Positions 32,157-46,626 of a DNA stretch of 64,000 nt are shown here, in pieces. This stretch comes from Paramoeba atlantica. Lineage: Eukaryota; Discosea. Position 1 is the stretch's first letter. The number at the start of each line of letters is the position of its first letter. The position numbers and the translations under genes are program-made. The stretch is taken from contig CDRNVI010000163.1 in assembly GCA_977017575.1 (NCBI GenBank), forward strand, positions 62,001-126,000, in the 5' to 3' direction. The notes below the pieces were generated by a model. The model was given only the letters and a program-made list of their open reading frames with translations, had not been told where the DNA came from and ran no database searches.

Positions 32157-34521
32157 CTATGTCTTTAGTTTTGATTGTTCAATTAAATCTGAAATCAAAC
32201 GGTAGGCTTTGTCCACATCACTCTGTTGAAAAAAAAGTTAAAAAGAGAAAGAGAATGAGAAAGAGAATGAAAGAGAGAGGAAAAAGAGAGAAAACCTTGA
32301 ATTCAAATTGATATTCTTCACGAGCACTGATCTTTAAAATAAGAACAGATTTCATTAAATTTCCTTGTCTCATATCTACACCCTATTTTTTTCTTTGAGA
32401 ATCCGAACAAGAACACAAGAGAAGAACAGAAAAGGAAAAGGAAAAGGAAGAGGAAAAGGAAAAGGAAAAGAAAGGGAAAAAAAATAACCTTAAGATAAGA
32501 AAGAGGAACACGAAATTTTTTTCCAAACATCGCCGAAGATGAAAATGAAACATGACTTAATGACACAAATAAATCTGGTTCATGAAAAAAAGATTTTTTT
32601 ATCCAGAAGAAAAGAGAGAGAGAGAAGAACACAAGAAGAGAGAAGAAAGAAATTAGAGAGAAAATAACGAGAATAAAAGAGAGAGAGAGGAATTTTTTTT
32701 AAAAAAAAAGAATGAGAACCTCCCATTTTCTTTTTGTAAGTTGCATTAAATCGAGAAATGAGAGGATCCGTTTCTCCTGCTTCTGGAAATTGCTAAAGAA
32801 TAATAATTAATTCATTAATTCTGGTTTAGAAAGGGAAGGGAGAAGAGAGAGAAGAAAGGGGAAGAATGAAAAGAAAAGAACATTTGAAGAGAAGAAAAAA
32901 AACGTTTTGAGAGTAAAAAGAGAGAGAAAGGAAGGAAAAGAAGAAACAGAGAAGAGAAGAGAGAGAGAGAGAGACCCTGGCATAATTCTCTTGATCATTT
33001 AATATCTTTTGAAGTTCGTCTTCGTCTGGTAAGAAAGAATTTTTTCTCTAAAAACAATCGAAATTAATATCATTTTGAAAGGGAAAAGAGAAGAGAAAAG
33101 AAAGAAGAGAAGAAAGAAGAAAAGAAAACTTGAAGATTTTTTGGTGGTGCAGACGAGGGAGTAAAAAGATCTGTTCTTCTCTTTTCCTAAAATAATATTA
33201 GAAACTTTGAGAAGGAGAGAAGAAGGAGAGAGAGAGAAAGAGAAGAGGGAGAGAAAGAGAAAGAGAACCGAGGCAAGAATCTGTTCACTTTGTTCGGCTT
33301 TATCACTTTCGAACATTGATGTGACAAATGGTGCTTCTATTATTGTCCCCTTTTCATATATTTGAGAAAAGAGAGAAAAAGAGAAAGAGAGAAAAAGAGA
33401 AAGAGAAAAGAGAAGAGAAGAAAGAAAAACTTGTTTTGCGATTTGTCCAAACCATTGCTCTCCTTTTCCACTAAAAAAACAACAACATTGGTCACTTTTT
33501 CTCCCTTCTTTCTTCTCTCTTCCTTTTTTGTATTTTGATTTCGTTTTCTCTTCTCTTTTCTCTCTCTTTTCTCTCTCTTCTCTTCATTTTTAACAAACCT
33601 CAGGCCACTAAAAGTGTAATTCTTTTTCGACATTGTTATAATAATCAGTTGTTCTGATGTCTGAGAATAAAAGATGAGAAAAAGAGAAGAAGGAGAGAGA
33701 AAGAAAAAAAAAAAGAGAAAGAAAAGAAAAAACCTTTTCGATTTGAATGATTGTTTTAATGGGAATCTTTGTAATATAACGAGTCAAAACAGAAATAAAA
33801 GGATGAAAACAAATAAAAGAAGTTGTTAATATTATTGTCCCTTTATCGCGATCTGAGAAGAAGAAAAGAGAAAAAATAAGAAAAAAGAAAAAGAAAAACA
33901 AATAAAATAAAACAAATAAAACAAAAAATCAAGAAAAATAAAATAAAATAAATAAATCACAAACCACAAACAAAAATAAAACCAAAAAAAATAATTAGAA
34001 TAACAATAAAAAGAAAAAAAGAAAAAGAAAAAGAAACGTGGGCCAGTACAATGAGTAGTAGACAAAATAGATTCGTCAGCATTTAACTTAAATTTTCGCC
34101 GAAGAGGTAAATCTGACAATGTTGACAACTTTTGTGACACCAGCTGTTTTTTTTTTGTGTGTGTGAGTTTTGTGTGTGAGTTTTGTGTGTGACAATATGT
34201 CACCAAAATTGGTGGAATAATATTGAGAACTTTTCTCTTCTCTTCTCTTATTTTCTCTTCTCTTCTCCTCTCCTCTTCTTTTCTCTTCTCTTTCTTCCCC
34301 TTTTACTTCTTCTTCTCTCTCTTCTTTTTGTTAAGAAAAGAAAAACTTTTTTTGCTGCAGGATCAGAGCGGGTCGCTAAGATACACAAAAGATGGTGTTG
34401 ATCCATTTCCTGAGAAAAGAGAAGAGAGGAGAGAGGAAAGGGGAAAAGAGAGGAAAGAAAGAAATGGGTTTTAAATCACCATCCAGAAAGGAAAAAAGAA
34501 AGAAAAGAAAAAACCTTCTGT

Positions 34522-34570
<49 letters not shown>

Positions 34571-35709
34571 TTTCCTTTTCTTTCTCTTTTTCTCCATCAG
34601 AATCTTCATCAGATTCCTCATCAGAATCAAACGCAATTTGAACTTTAGGAGCTGCAAAAAGAAAGATCGAAAAGAGAGACGAAAAAAATATGATAAGTAT
34701 GATAAAGGAAAAGAAGAGGAGAAAGAGAGAAGAAAAAGAGAAGAAAGAGAAGAGAGAAGAGAGAAGAGAGAAGAAAGAGAAAGAGAAAAAAACTTTGCAA
34801 GGCTTTCCCATCCAAAAGATTTTGGTACATTTGAAGAACTTTTGGTGTTGATTGTTTATATGTATCTACCACACTTTGTAACAAATATGATTGTCTATTT
34901 TGATACAAAAAAGAAATATCAGAAATGAAAAAAGAGAAAGAAGAGAGGAGAAACGTAAGGGAAGAAAAGAGAGAGAAAAGAGAAAAGAGAAAAGAGAAAA
35001 GAGAAAAGAAAGAAAAGAGAGAAAATATTAAATACTTTTTTAGGAGTTCTTTGGGAATTCCAGCACCATCCGCATAAAAAAAATCGATCAATTCATCAAT
35101 TACTCGCCCTATTTCTCTCAATATTGAGAAAAAGAAAAAGAGAAGAGAGAGAGAGAAAGATGAAAAAAAAAGAGAAAAGAGAAAGGGAAAAGAAAGAGAG
35201 AGAGAAGAGAGAAGAGAGAGAAAGAAAGAGAAATGGGGAATAAATAAACCGATAATAAGAGATTGATATTCTCTTTTTGAAGAATCATCAGAAATAGTGG
35301 CAGGACACAAATGTGTCACAGCCCCATCCAACCATCCTTTCCAAATCTATTTATTAATTTATTTATTTATTATTATTTTCTTTTTTATTTCTTATTTTTA
35401 TTCTTCTTCTCTTTATTCTTTCTTTCATCTCTTTTATTTCTTTTCTTTCTTTTCTTTCTTCTCTTTCTTCTCTTTCTTCAGTTTTTTTTTGTGGCATGCT
35501 CATTTTGATTTGCAATCTTGCTTTCCTCAGTATTTATTTCTCTTCTCTTCTCATATCTTCTCTTTCTCTTACAAACCTGAACAAGAAGATCAGAGAAGAC
35601 TTCTTCATACAAATTATCAGCCAATAAACCCAATTCCATATTTAATAAATTAATTGTTGGTCCCAATCTTTCTTCCACTTCTTTTGGCTGACAGAAAGAT
35701 TTTGTTAGA

Positions 35710-35740
<31 letters not shown>

Positions 35741-38700
35741 GGAGAGAAGGGGAAATTAATGAGCAATATTGATTGGGTGAACAAAAGAGAAGGGAGAAAA
35801 GAGAGAGAAAGAGAAAAAACAAAAGAGAAAGAGAGAAAGAAGAGAGAAAAAAGAAAGAGAGAGAAAAAAACCTGATCAATATTAATATTAACAGAAAGAA
35901 GAAAAGACAAACAACTATTCAACAAACGATGCATATTTGAAGAAATAATACAAACAACATGGTGGTATGTTCTCTTCATATCTTTTCTTTGTCTCTCAAA
36001 TACTGCCTATTTATTATTTATTTTTTATTATTTATTTGTTTGTTTCTTTTTGTTTTTGTTTTTTGTTTTTGTTTTTTTGTTTTTTGTTTTTTAATTCTTA
36101 TTTTTCTTTTAATTCTTCTTTCTTTTTTTGATTCTTCATTAAAAAGAAATCTCTAAAATTCTTCAATAAAAATGAATAAAAACAATTATTCAAATTACCT
36201 CAAGTTCAGGAGGAGCGGTGGCTTCTTCTCCTTCTTTTGCTGTCTCAGTAATATCCGTTAAATCTTCTACAAACTGTTTTTTCTTGTCAAAAAGAAAGAA
36301 AGAGAGAAGAAGAAAGAATAGAAAGAGAAGAGAGAGAAGAGAGAGAAGAGAGAGAGAAGAGAGAGAAAGAGAGAAAGAGAAAGAGAGAAAAGAGAGAGAA
36401 ACCTGTTCATATTGTTCTTGAACAGAGAAAATACTATTGACCATAATACATAATGTTGGTGTCACTGTCATTGACACTAAATCCTATTTTTTTAAAAAAA
36501 TATTATGAAAAGAAAAAAGAAAAAGAAAAAGAAAAAATAAAAATAAAAAAAATAAAAAAAAAACAAAATAAATAAATAAATAAAAAAATAAAAATAAAAA
36601 AATAAAAACCGCTTCACCATCTTCCAAAGGCTGAAGCCCCGCCTTTTCTCTCTCTGCGTTCTGTAAAAAAACTCAGACTCTCCCTCTCTCTCTTTCTTCC
36701 CTCTCTTTCTTTTCCTTCTCTTTCTTTTCCCTCTCTATTTCTCTTCTTCCTCTTCTTTTCTCCTCTCTTCTCTTCCTTTTGTGTTTCCATCCCGATCTCT
36801 CATTCAAAATCAATTTCCCTTTTCTTTTCCTCTTCTTCCTTTCTCTTCTCTTCTCTCAATAAGACAAACCTCTCTTTCTATTTCTTCTTTTTTCTTTTCT
36901 ATTTGTTGAAAATGGTCCATAATTTTTCGAACTGAATCCTCTATTGATTCTTGTCTTGCCAACTGAGACAAAATGAGAGGAGAGAAAGAGATAAGCAGAA
37001 GAAAAGAAGAAAAGAAAAGAGTGAAGGAATAAATAATGAGAGAGAGAGAGAGAGAAGAGAGGGAGAACCTCATCGACATGAGAGACAACTTGGTCAAACA
37101 TGGCTGAAAGATACCAATCAACAACTTCCCCAACAATAACTAGAAAAGGGAGGAGAGAGAGAAAATGTTTTAATATGGAGAGAAAAGAGAGAAAAGAAAG
37201 AAAAGAGAAAAGAGAGAAAAGAAGAGAAAAGAAGAGAAAAGAAAGAAAAGAAAGAAGAAAGAAAGAAGAAAAACTTGAAAAAGCAATTTTTTGAGGAGTC
37301 AAATCAAATAATTTGATTTTTGCCAAAAAAGACATATTCTAAACAAAAAATGAGAAAGAGAGACAAGAGGGAGAGGGAGAAAGGAGAAGAGGGGAGAGAG
37401 AAAAGAGGAGAGTGAGAGAGAAAAAGAGAGACACAGAGAAGAGAAGAAACAGAAAAGAGAGAAAGAGAGAAAGAGAGAGAACCTGATTAACACACTCAAA
37501 AGTAAAAACTGTACTTGAGCAATGAATAATTCCCTTTTTGACAAAAAAACATTAAAAAGAGAAGGAGGGGACAAGAGAGAAAGAAGAGAAAAGAGAGAGG
37601 AGAGAGGAGAAAGGAGAGAGAAAGGAGAGAGAAAGGAGAGAGAAGAAAGAAAAGAGAAAAGAGAAAAAAACCTTTTCTTTTGAAATAGGCGGAAATTTCT
37701 CATCAACATTTTGTTGAAACGCTTTCTTTGTCCAATCCATTATCTTTATTTGTACTTTTTTTCTTTTAATTAGAAAAGAGAAAAGAAAAAGAAAAAAAAA
37801 ATTACTCAAATTTTAATGAATAAATTTAATGAATGAATGGGGGAATAAACAGAAAATGGATCATTGAATAAGTGAATGAATAAAGGAATGAATAGACCCT
37901 GAAGCAATGAAGCAATGAAGCAATGAAGCAATAAATAAATAAATAAATAAATAAATAATAAATAAATAATAAATAAATTAAAATAAATAAATTAAATAAA
38001 TAAATAAATAAATAAATAAATGAATAATGACCTTTTTTACACCAAGTAGTGACATAAGGACCAAACATATCTTTGAGTGGCATGATTTTCAAACCTCCCT
38101 ATTTTGAGAGAATGTTTCTCAGAGTTGGAGAAAAACAAAAAAGAAAAATAGAAATAGAAATAAAAAAGAGAAATACAAAAGAGAAACAAAACGAGAAATC
38201 ATTTTCAACAAAAAAAAAACAAGAAACAAGAAAGAAAAATGAAAAAAAAGAAGAAAAAAAAACCTTTACAAGATGATAAAGAATAACATGTAGACGTTGT
38301 AATTTAAAATAAAGAGTAAATAAATCTGAAGACGCCTGTTTTTTATATTAAAAATAATATGAAAAAAAATATTAAATAAAATAAATTGAATTTTTTTATT
38401 TAATAAATAAATTTCAATAAGAAAGATTTATGAATCGAATTAATAATTCATATGAATCGAATTAATAATCATAATATCATGAACAAAGAATAAAAATAAA
38501 TAAACAAAAAAATATAAACAAACAAACAAAAAAATATAAACAAACAAACAAATAAATATTGAAATAATATAAATAAACAAATTAAAATAAATAAATTAAA
38601 ATAAATTAAAATAAATAATAAAATAAAATAAAATAAAATAAAAAAAACCTCCATATTTCTGCCCCACAAATCACGCATATCTCGAAAAAGAAGATTATAA

Positions 38701-41700
38701 TAACTTATCGCAATAATTGAAGTTATGTCTATCCCTTCTGGAAATTCTTTCTGTATTTTTACAAGAGAAAGAGAGAGAGAAGAGAGAGAGAGAAGGAGAA
38801 GAGAGAAGAGAGAAGAAAGAGAGAAAAGGGAATTAATTCACAGAGAAAAGTGAGAGAGAGAGAAGAGGAAGAAGAGAAGAGAGAGAGAGAGAAGAGAGAG
38901 AAGAGAGAGAGAAGAGAGAAAGAAGAGAGAAAGAAGAGAGAAAGAAGAGAGAAAGAAGAGAGAGAGAGAAGAGAGAAGAGAGAAGAGAGAAGAAGAAAAA
39001 AGAAACCTTGTAAAATTTCAAAGTAGCTTCTAAAGCTTGAAGAATACCATCAACCGCCGCTGCTAATACCGCACAATCTCCTGCATCTGTTGATGCCATA
39101 TCCTTTTTTTTTTGTTTTATTTTAATTATTCATTTTATTTATTTTATTTATTTTATTTATTTTATTTATTTTATTTATTTTATTTATTTTATTTATTTTA
39201 TTTATTTTATTTATTTTATTTATTTTATTTATTTTATTTATTTTATTTATTTATTCTTCTTTTAATACCGCACAATCTCCTGCATCTGTTGATGCCATAT
39301 TATCCTTTTTTTTAATATATTTCTTTATTTATTTTTATTTATTTATTTATTCTTATTTTGGAGTATTTGATGTGATTTGATTTCTTTGGATAAGAAGCAA
39401 AACCTGTTGCTCATTTTGTTTGAACATTTCATATGTAAAAACAATTGATTTTTCAATACAATTTGTTAATAATTCGTTTGTTTGATCCTAATTGTCCTTT
39501 CAGAGGGAAAAGAGAAAAGAGAAAAGAAGAGAGAAGAGAAGAGAGAAGAGAGAAGAGAAGAGAGAAGAGAGAGGAGAGAGGAGAGAGAGGAGAGAGAAGA
39601 GAAAAAACCTGATCTTTCGTAACTTCAGGGACAATCATAATCAAATTATTGAGAGCTCCTACAAAAAAAGAAAGAGAGAGGGAGATGAGAAAGAAAAGAA
39701 AGAGAAAACAAGAGAAAGGACAAGAACAAAAAAGAAAAAGGAAAGAAAAGAGAGAAAAGAAAGAGAAAAGAGAAATGAGAAAGAGAAAGAGAAAGGAGAA
39801 AAAGAAAAAGAAACCTGGTTCCCATAATTCTTTCTCAGTTGGAAAAGCATACATAAATTTCGATAATAAACTCTATTTTTATTATTATTATTATTATTAT
39901 TTTGGAGGAAAGAAAAGAGAAGAGAAAGAAAGAAAAATAAGAATAGAGAAGAGCGAGAGCGAGAGAGAGAGAGAAAGAGAAAGAAAAGAAAAAGAGAAAA
40001 GAGAGAAAGAAACTGTTGCACGAAATTTAATCATTTCGAGTGATTGGTCATAAATATCTTTTTCTATAGAAAAAAAATTAGAAAATAAGACAAAGAAAAG
40101 AAAGGAAGAAGAAAAGAAGAAAAGAAGAAAAGAAGAAAAGAAGAAAAGAAGAAAAGAAGAAAAGGAAAAGGAAAGGAAGGAAGAAGAAAAGGAAGAAGAA
40201 AAGGAAGAAGAAAAGAAAGAAAAACCAGAAATTGTGACTGGGTGTTTTGAACTTTTGGACAAAAAACGATTACATTTTCGTAAAGATGATTCAATCAACT
40301 AAAAGAGAAAGAGAAAGAGAAAGAAAAAGAAAAAGAAAAAGATCAACCATTTTTTTCAAAAAAAAAAAAAAGGAAAACAAAAAAGAAAAAAAAAAAGAAA
40401 AAAGAAAAGAAACTTGAAAATGATCTCTTTTTTGCAATTGCGCACTTGCCAATTGATGTAAATATCTCATTTCTGAAAATATTAGTCAAAGAAAGAAAAG
40501 AAGAAAAGAAGACAGAAAAGATGGAAAAAGAGAGGGGGAAAAAGAGAGAGAGAGAGAAAGAAAAAAAGAGAAAAAGAAAAAGAAAAAAAAAAGCAAAAAG
40601 AAAAAAGAAAAAAGAAAAAAAAGAAAAAAAAGAAAAAAAAAGAAAAAAGAAAAAAAAAACCTCGATAAGAATCAGAAATAGCATAACGACGACTAAATTC
40701 ATTCAAAACCCAAATTATATTTGGTCCAAATGTTGTTGTTAATCCTTTTTTTTTTTTTATTTATTATTATTCTTTAAAGAGAAGAGAGAGAGAAGAGAAA
40801 GAGAGAAGAGAAAGAGAGAAGAGAGAAGAGAGAAGAGAAGAGAAGAAAAGAGAAAAGAGAAAAGAAAAAGAAGGGGGGAAAAGGAACCTGCATTATTTTC
40901 AATAATGCGAGTCAAGAGATGGTCATACAAATAATGATAATTTTCTTTCTTTTTCTTACTAAAGCGAGAAAGAGAAAAGAGGGAAAGAGAAAGAAAGAAA
41001 GAGAGAAAGAGAAAAGAGAAAAGAGAAAAAAAAGGAGGAAAAAAAGATAAGTAAAAAACTTATTTTTGTTCTTTTCTTTCACTTCATTTCTCTTCTCTTC
41101 TCTTCTATTGTCACCCCTCTCTTCCTTCTCTCAAATCCCTCCCTCTTCTCACTCACTCTCTCCTCTCACTCTTTCCTCTCTCCTCTCTCTCCTCTCTCTC
41201 CTCTCTCTCCTCTCTCTCTTCTCTCTCTCCTTTCTCTCTCTCCTTTCTCTCTCTCCTTTCTCTCTCTCCTCTCTCTCTCCTCTCTCTCTCCTCTCTCTCC
41301 TTTCTCTCTCTCCTCTCTCTCCTCTCTCTCCTCTCTCTCTCCTTTAAAATAAATAAAAAAATCAGAAACGCAAAAGGAGCAGAATTAGGCAAACGAGCCC
41401 ACCGAAATGTGTAGTTTGTGTATATGTATACTTCTGGATTTTCTATTTCACTCTATTTTTTTTTGTTTATTTGTTTGTTTGTTTATTTAATTATTTTTTG
41501 ATTTATATTATTTATATTATTTTATTTATTTATTATTTATTTATTTATTCTAAGAACAAATTTTCTCCTTCAGTGAATTCATTTTTGTAATTTTTATGAT
41601 TTTATTGATTAAATATTTTATTTTTCAAAGAATATTAAAAAAGAACACTAAAAAAAACCTTTTCCTTTTTCTTTTTCTCTTCTGTAAACAGATCTTTTTC

Positions 41701-44700
41701 TTTTTCTTTTTCCTTCTCTTTCCTTTGTTCAAATTTTAATCAAAAAAGAAAAAAAAAGTGAGAACAAAACCAAAAAAAAAAAAAGAGAAGAGAAGAAGAG
41801 AAGAGAAAGAAAATACTTTTTTGGATTTGCCATTTTTTTGAGATCTCTCTTTGTAAAGAGACGGTACCATTTAAAATGTCCTTGGTGATCTGATAGCTGT
41901 ATTTTTGTATTGTTTAATTTTGGAAAGAGAAAGAGAGAAGAAAAGATTGAAAGAGAAAAGAGAAAGAAAGAAAAGAAAAAGAAAGAGAGAGAGAAAGAGA
42001 AAAAAAAACCTGAGAAACAGGAATAACAATCTTTGAAGAAACTTTGCCATTTTCAAATAATGTGATTGTTAATTTATCTGATGGATCTTCTGTCTATTTT
42101 TTTGATTATTTTAATTATTTTGTTTTGTTTTGTTTTATTTTATTTTATTTTGTTTGTTTTGTTTTATTTTGTTTTGTTTTGTTTATTTTGTTTTGTTTAC
42201 TTAAAAAAAACCTGAAAAAAAAACTCTTCATCAAAATTAATCTGAAGAGTAATATCATCCATTGAGTTTACAATCTCTGTCTATTTTTGATAAAGAAAAA
42301 ATATGAGAAAAGAGAAAGAAAGAAGAGAGAAAGAAAGAAAGAAAGAAAGAAAAGAAAAAAAGAAATAAAGAAAAAAAGAAGAACTTGATGAAGAGAAGAA
42401 GCCATTTGAACTTCAATATAAGCACTTTTAAATTTCTCTTTTGATGTTAAAAGAGATTTTAATCTCAATATTTTCACTTCCAATTCCCCTTTTTTTGTTT
42501 TTTTTTAATTCAATTCATTTAATTTTAAATAATTTTACTTTACTTTTTTATTTATTTTTAAAAAATAATAATAATATAAATTTTGGTGTTTTTGAAATGT
42601 CATTTTATTTGGGTATTTTTATTTTTGTTTTTTGTTTTTAAGACATTTGAAACAAAATTCTTTTGGTAAAATCAATTCAAAAAAAAAGAAAGAAAGAAAT
42701 ACCAGAATACTCAGGCTCTTCTTCAAGATTCTCTTTCAATTTTTCAAGCTTTCCAGTATGAAAATTCACCCATTTTTCATAATCTCTAAGAAATACAAAA
42801 AAAAGAAAATAAAGAGGAAAAAAGGGATAAGAGAAAATAAAGAAAAGAAGAGAAAAGAAGAGAAAAGAAGAGAAAAGAAGATTTTTCAAAAAGAAACGAG
42901 AAACAAATCAAAATAATTCAAAAAAGTGGAAGAGAGAGAAGAGAAAAGAGAAAAGAGAGAAGAGAGAGAAGAGAGAGAAGAGAGAGAGAAAAGAGAAAGA
43001 GAAAGAGAAAGAGAAAGAGAAAGAGAAAAAGAAAAAGAACTTTTTAGAAGAAAAAGATTCACGAGAATAACCAGGCATGTTATCCACTGAATCCAATAAA
43101 TGAGTCACATTATCCAATATTGACTGTATTTTATTATTAAATTATTATTCAATTTATTATTCAATTTAATTATTATTCTAATCAGAATAATAATAATAAA
43201 AAATCATTTTTTGTTATTTTTAAAAAAGGAAAAAGAGAAGAAGAGAAAGAAGAGAAAGAAGAGAAAGAAGAAAGAAAGGGAGAAAGAAAAAAGAAAAAAA
43301 GAAAAGAAAAAAAAAACTGGAGAATGTTTTTTAGCTTGGCTAATTGATTGATCTTTTTGACCCTTTTTTAATCTTGGAAACCAACTTCGAATACTTTTGA
43401 ATTTTTCTTTTAAAATTTCTTTTGAAAATTCGCTCTATTTTTTGTTTTTGTTTTCGGTGTTTGTTTTTAGAAGAGAAAAAAGAATAAAAGAAAATCATTT
43501 AAGAAAATGAAGAAAGAAAAAAAAGAAAAAGAAAAAAGAAAAAAGAAAAAACCTTTTCAAAAGGAAAGAGAACACAAACAGCAAGAGCCTCCAAACATTT
43601 GGAGTCATCGGATGATGTATATGTGTCTTTTCTTGCTACATGCACCTTTTTTTTTGTTTTTTTGGATTTTTTTTTTTGTGGGAGGAAGAGAGAGATTAGG
43701 GAATGGAAATGTAAAAGAAAAAAGAAAGAAAAAGAAAAAAAGAAAAGAAAAAAAAAAGAAAGAAAAAGAAAGAAAAAGAAATATAAAGAAAAGAAAAAGA
43801 AAAGAAAAAGAAAAAGAAAACATTGGTAATATCAGCAGTACACATCAAATCAGATTCCAATTTTCTCATTTTTCCCATCGGCGTTTCTTCTATTTTTCTC
43901 TCTTTATTTCTCTTTCCTTCTACTCTCTTTCTTTTCCTTATTTCTTCTCTTTTCTCTTTTTTTTCGATTGGTTGTTTTATCTATTTTTCTTTACTTTTTT
44001 TCTCTCTTCTCTTCTCTCTTCTCTCAATTTTATATCTTCTTTCTCTTTTCTGCTTTTCTTCTCCCATCTCTTCCCTTCTCCATTCTCCTTCTCTTTTCTC
44101 TTTCTCTTTTCTCTTTCTCTTTTCATCTTTAAACCTTTTTTCTTTTTCTTTTTCGAAGATTTAAAGCCAGCCATTAATTCATCTTCAAGAGTTACAACTG
44201 GTTCTGATGCCATTAACTCTTCTTCCAGCGTTCGTGACTATTATGGTTTATTGATTTATTTATATTTTATTTATTTATATTTATTAAGATGGATCTTTAT
44301 TTATTTAGATTTATTTAGATTTATTTATATTTATTTATAAATATTTATTTCTCTAGAATATTTATTTCTCTAAAATATTTATTTATTAATTTAATAAAAT
44401 TAAAGAAATGTAAACGATAAAGGAGAGAAAAAAAAAAGAGAAAGGCAGACCCTCTGAATCTTTTTGGGTTTTCCCTTCCTTTCCTTTTTCTATTTTCAGA
44501 AGAGATTCAGTTTTCTTTTCTTTCTTTTTTAAAGAAAAAAAACTTTCAAACCGTTTCTCCTTTATCTTTTTTGTCACTTGAAGAAGAAGAAAAAAAGAAG
44601 TCAGAAACACAAAAGAAAAAAGAAAGAAAAGAAATAAAAAGAGACAAAGAGAGAGGCAAGAAATGAAAGAGATCTCTTTCAAAATGAAAAAAAAAAGGCA

Positions 44701-44748
44701 AAACTGTCGAATGATTGCCTTTCGAGGTTTCTTACTCCCCCAAGGCAT
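32157..44748 (-). CDS. C2-MUN (Munc13-like)-GRAM-GRAM protein, about 45 exons
   Basis: Start MPWGSKKPRKAIIRQ at 44748, stop at 32157; exons are 40-120 nt, separated by polypyrimidine introns. A helical and basic N-region contains TLEEELMASEPVVTLEDELM and VHVARKDTYTSSDDSKCLEA. The C2 domain spans exons at 42485-41820: ELEVKILRLKSLLTSKEKFK / YIEVQ, ITLQINFDEEFFFQ, DPSDKLTITLFENGK, WYRLF. The MUN/MHD-like helical part (about 41.4-34.8 kb) includes MPLKDMFGPYVTTWCKK, MDWTKKAFQQNVDEKFPPIS, VGEVVDWYLSAMFDQVV and IDELIDFFYADGAGIPK. An acidic Glu run is followed by GRAM 1 (LPLRRKFKLNADESILSTTH, GTIILTTSFICFHPF) and GRAM 2 (DLFVSLSHVSFSSSAMFGKK, EEYQFEF, DKAYRLISDLIEQ). Likely a vesicle-tethering or priming factor binding membrane lipid by C2 and GRAM. 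A single gene is inferred from continuous compatible exons. Confidence 0.75.
39062..39306. repeat. Partial exon duplication with TTTTATTTA minisatellite
   Basis: Inside the MUN gene, a run of about a dozen copies of the 9-mer TTTTATTTA (39133-39252) separates two near-identical 40-bp segments (39063-39103 and 39264-39305), the 5' end of the exon for DMASTDAGDCAVLA. Only the lower-coordinate copy is followed by the rest of the exon. The duplicate is probably spliced out with the intron. Confidence 0.8.
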
Positions 44749-45050
44749 CTCCTCTCAACAAAAAATCAAAAACAAAATCAAAAACAAAAACAAAAACAAA
44801 AAACAAAAACAAAACAAAAAATCAGAGAATGGCTTTCCACTCAAAAAAACAAACAGATTTTAGCTTTCCTTAAAAAAATAGGGTTCTAAACCTTTTATTG
44901 AAAAAGTTGGAAATCCAAACGAATGAGCCTTTTGACAGAATCGAAATTAATCGATTGAATTTGAAGAATAATACAAGGAGGGAATGAGCCAAAACAAACA
45001 AAAAAGATAAGTTTTAGAAATAAAATATTTATGATACAATATTTAAATGC
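44749..45050. other. Spacer between MUN/GRAM and actin genes
   Basis: 302 bp. It includes an A-rich AAAAACAAAAAC repeat (44757-44820) at the MUN gene's 5' side and the actin 3' flank with an AATAAA-like signal complement near 45022-45028. No gene was seen. Confidence 0.45.
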
Positions 45051-46181
<1,131 letters not shown>

Positions 46182-46263
46182 TTAGATTTCTTTGTCTTTT
46201 TTCTTCAAGAAAATTGAAAAGTGGTTTTGAGGGTAAAACGCTCCCTTCAAAAAAGCTGTTGTT

Positions 46264-46341
46264 TCATTGGTCGAAAATTGGACCAATCAGACGCCAGGAA
46301 TCGTTTGATTGGTCAAAATTCAACCAATCAGACGCCAGGAA
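46264..46341. promoter_or_regulatory. Two tandem palindromic CCAAT-box modules
   Basis: Two copies of a unit of about 37 bp (46264-46300 and 46305-46341). Each has ATTGGTC, an AT spacer, ACCAATCAG and then ACGCCAGGAA. Each unit thus has two CCAAT boxes in opposite orientation, and ACCAATCAG is the NF-Y consensus core. They lie 90-165 bp upstream of the actin ATG and 185-260 bp upstream of the U6 RNA on the other strand. The role as the actin promoter core is inferred. Confidence 0.75.
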
Positions 46342-46525
46342 AAAGCGATTTCGAATATTTTTTGGGTTTCTAAAAATGACTTAGTCTATTTTTCAACCTT
46401 TTTTTTTTTTTTTGTGTTTTGTGAAAGAATTGAGAACTTTTCCCAAAAAAATGAATTGTCCCACAATGTGGTTTGAAGAAGGAAAAACAAAGAAAAGAAA
46501 AAGGAGCAAAGAGGAAGAGTTTATT

Positions 46526-46626
46526 GGTTCTTGAAGGACCATCTGTTAAAATTGGATGCAATACAGAGAAGATCAGCATGGCCCCTGCGCAAGGATGACA
46601 CGCTTAATCGAGAAGTATCCAATTTT
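46526..46626 (+). ncRNA. U6 spliceosomal snRNA
   Basis: It starts with a 5' hairpin (GGTTC TTGAAG GACC). The strictly conserved core follows: ATACAGAGAAGATCAGCATG, then GCCCCTGCGCAAGGATGACA and CGC, with the ACAGAGA box that pairs with the 5' splice site, the AGC triad and the U4/U2 pairing regions. The 3' part ends at an oligo-T of about ten bases, the Pol III terminator. U6 forms the catalytic centre of the spliceosome, in keeping with the intron density here. No TATA box was recognised at the expected upstream distance. Transcribed divergently from actin. Confidence 0.97.
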
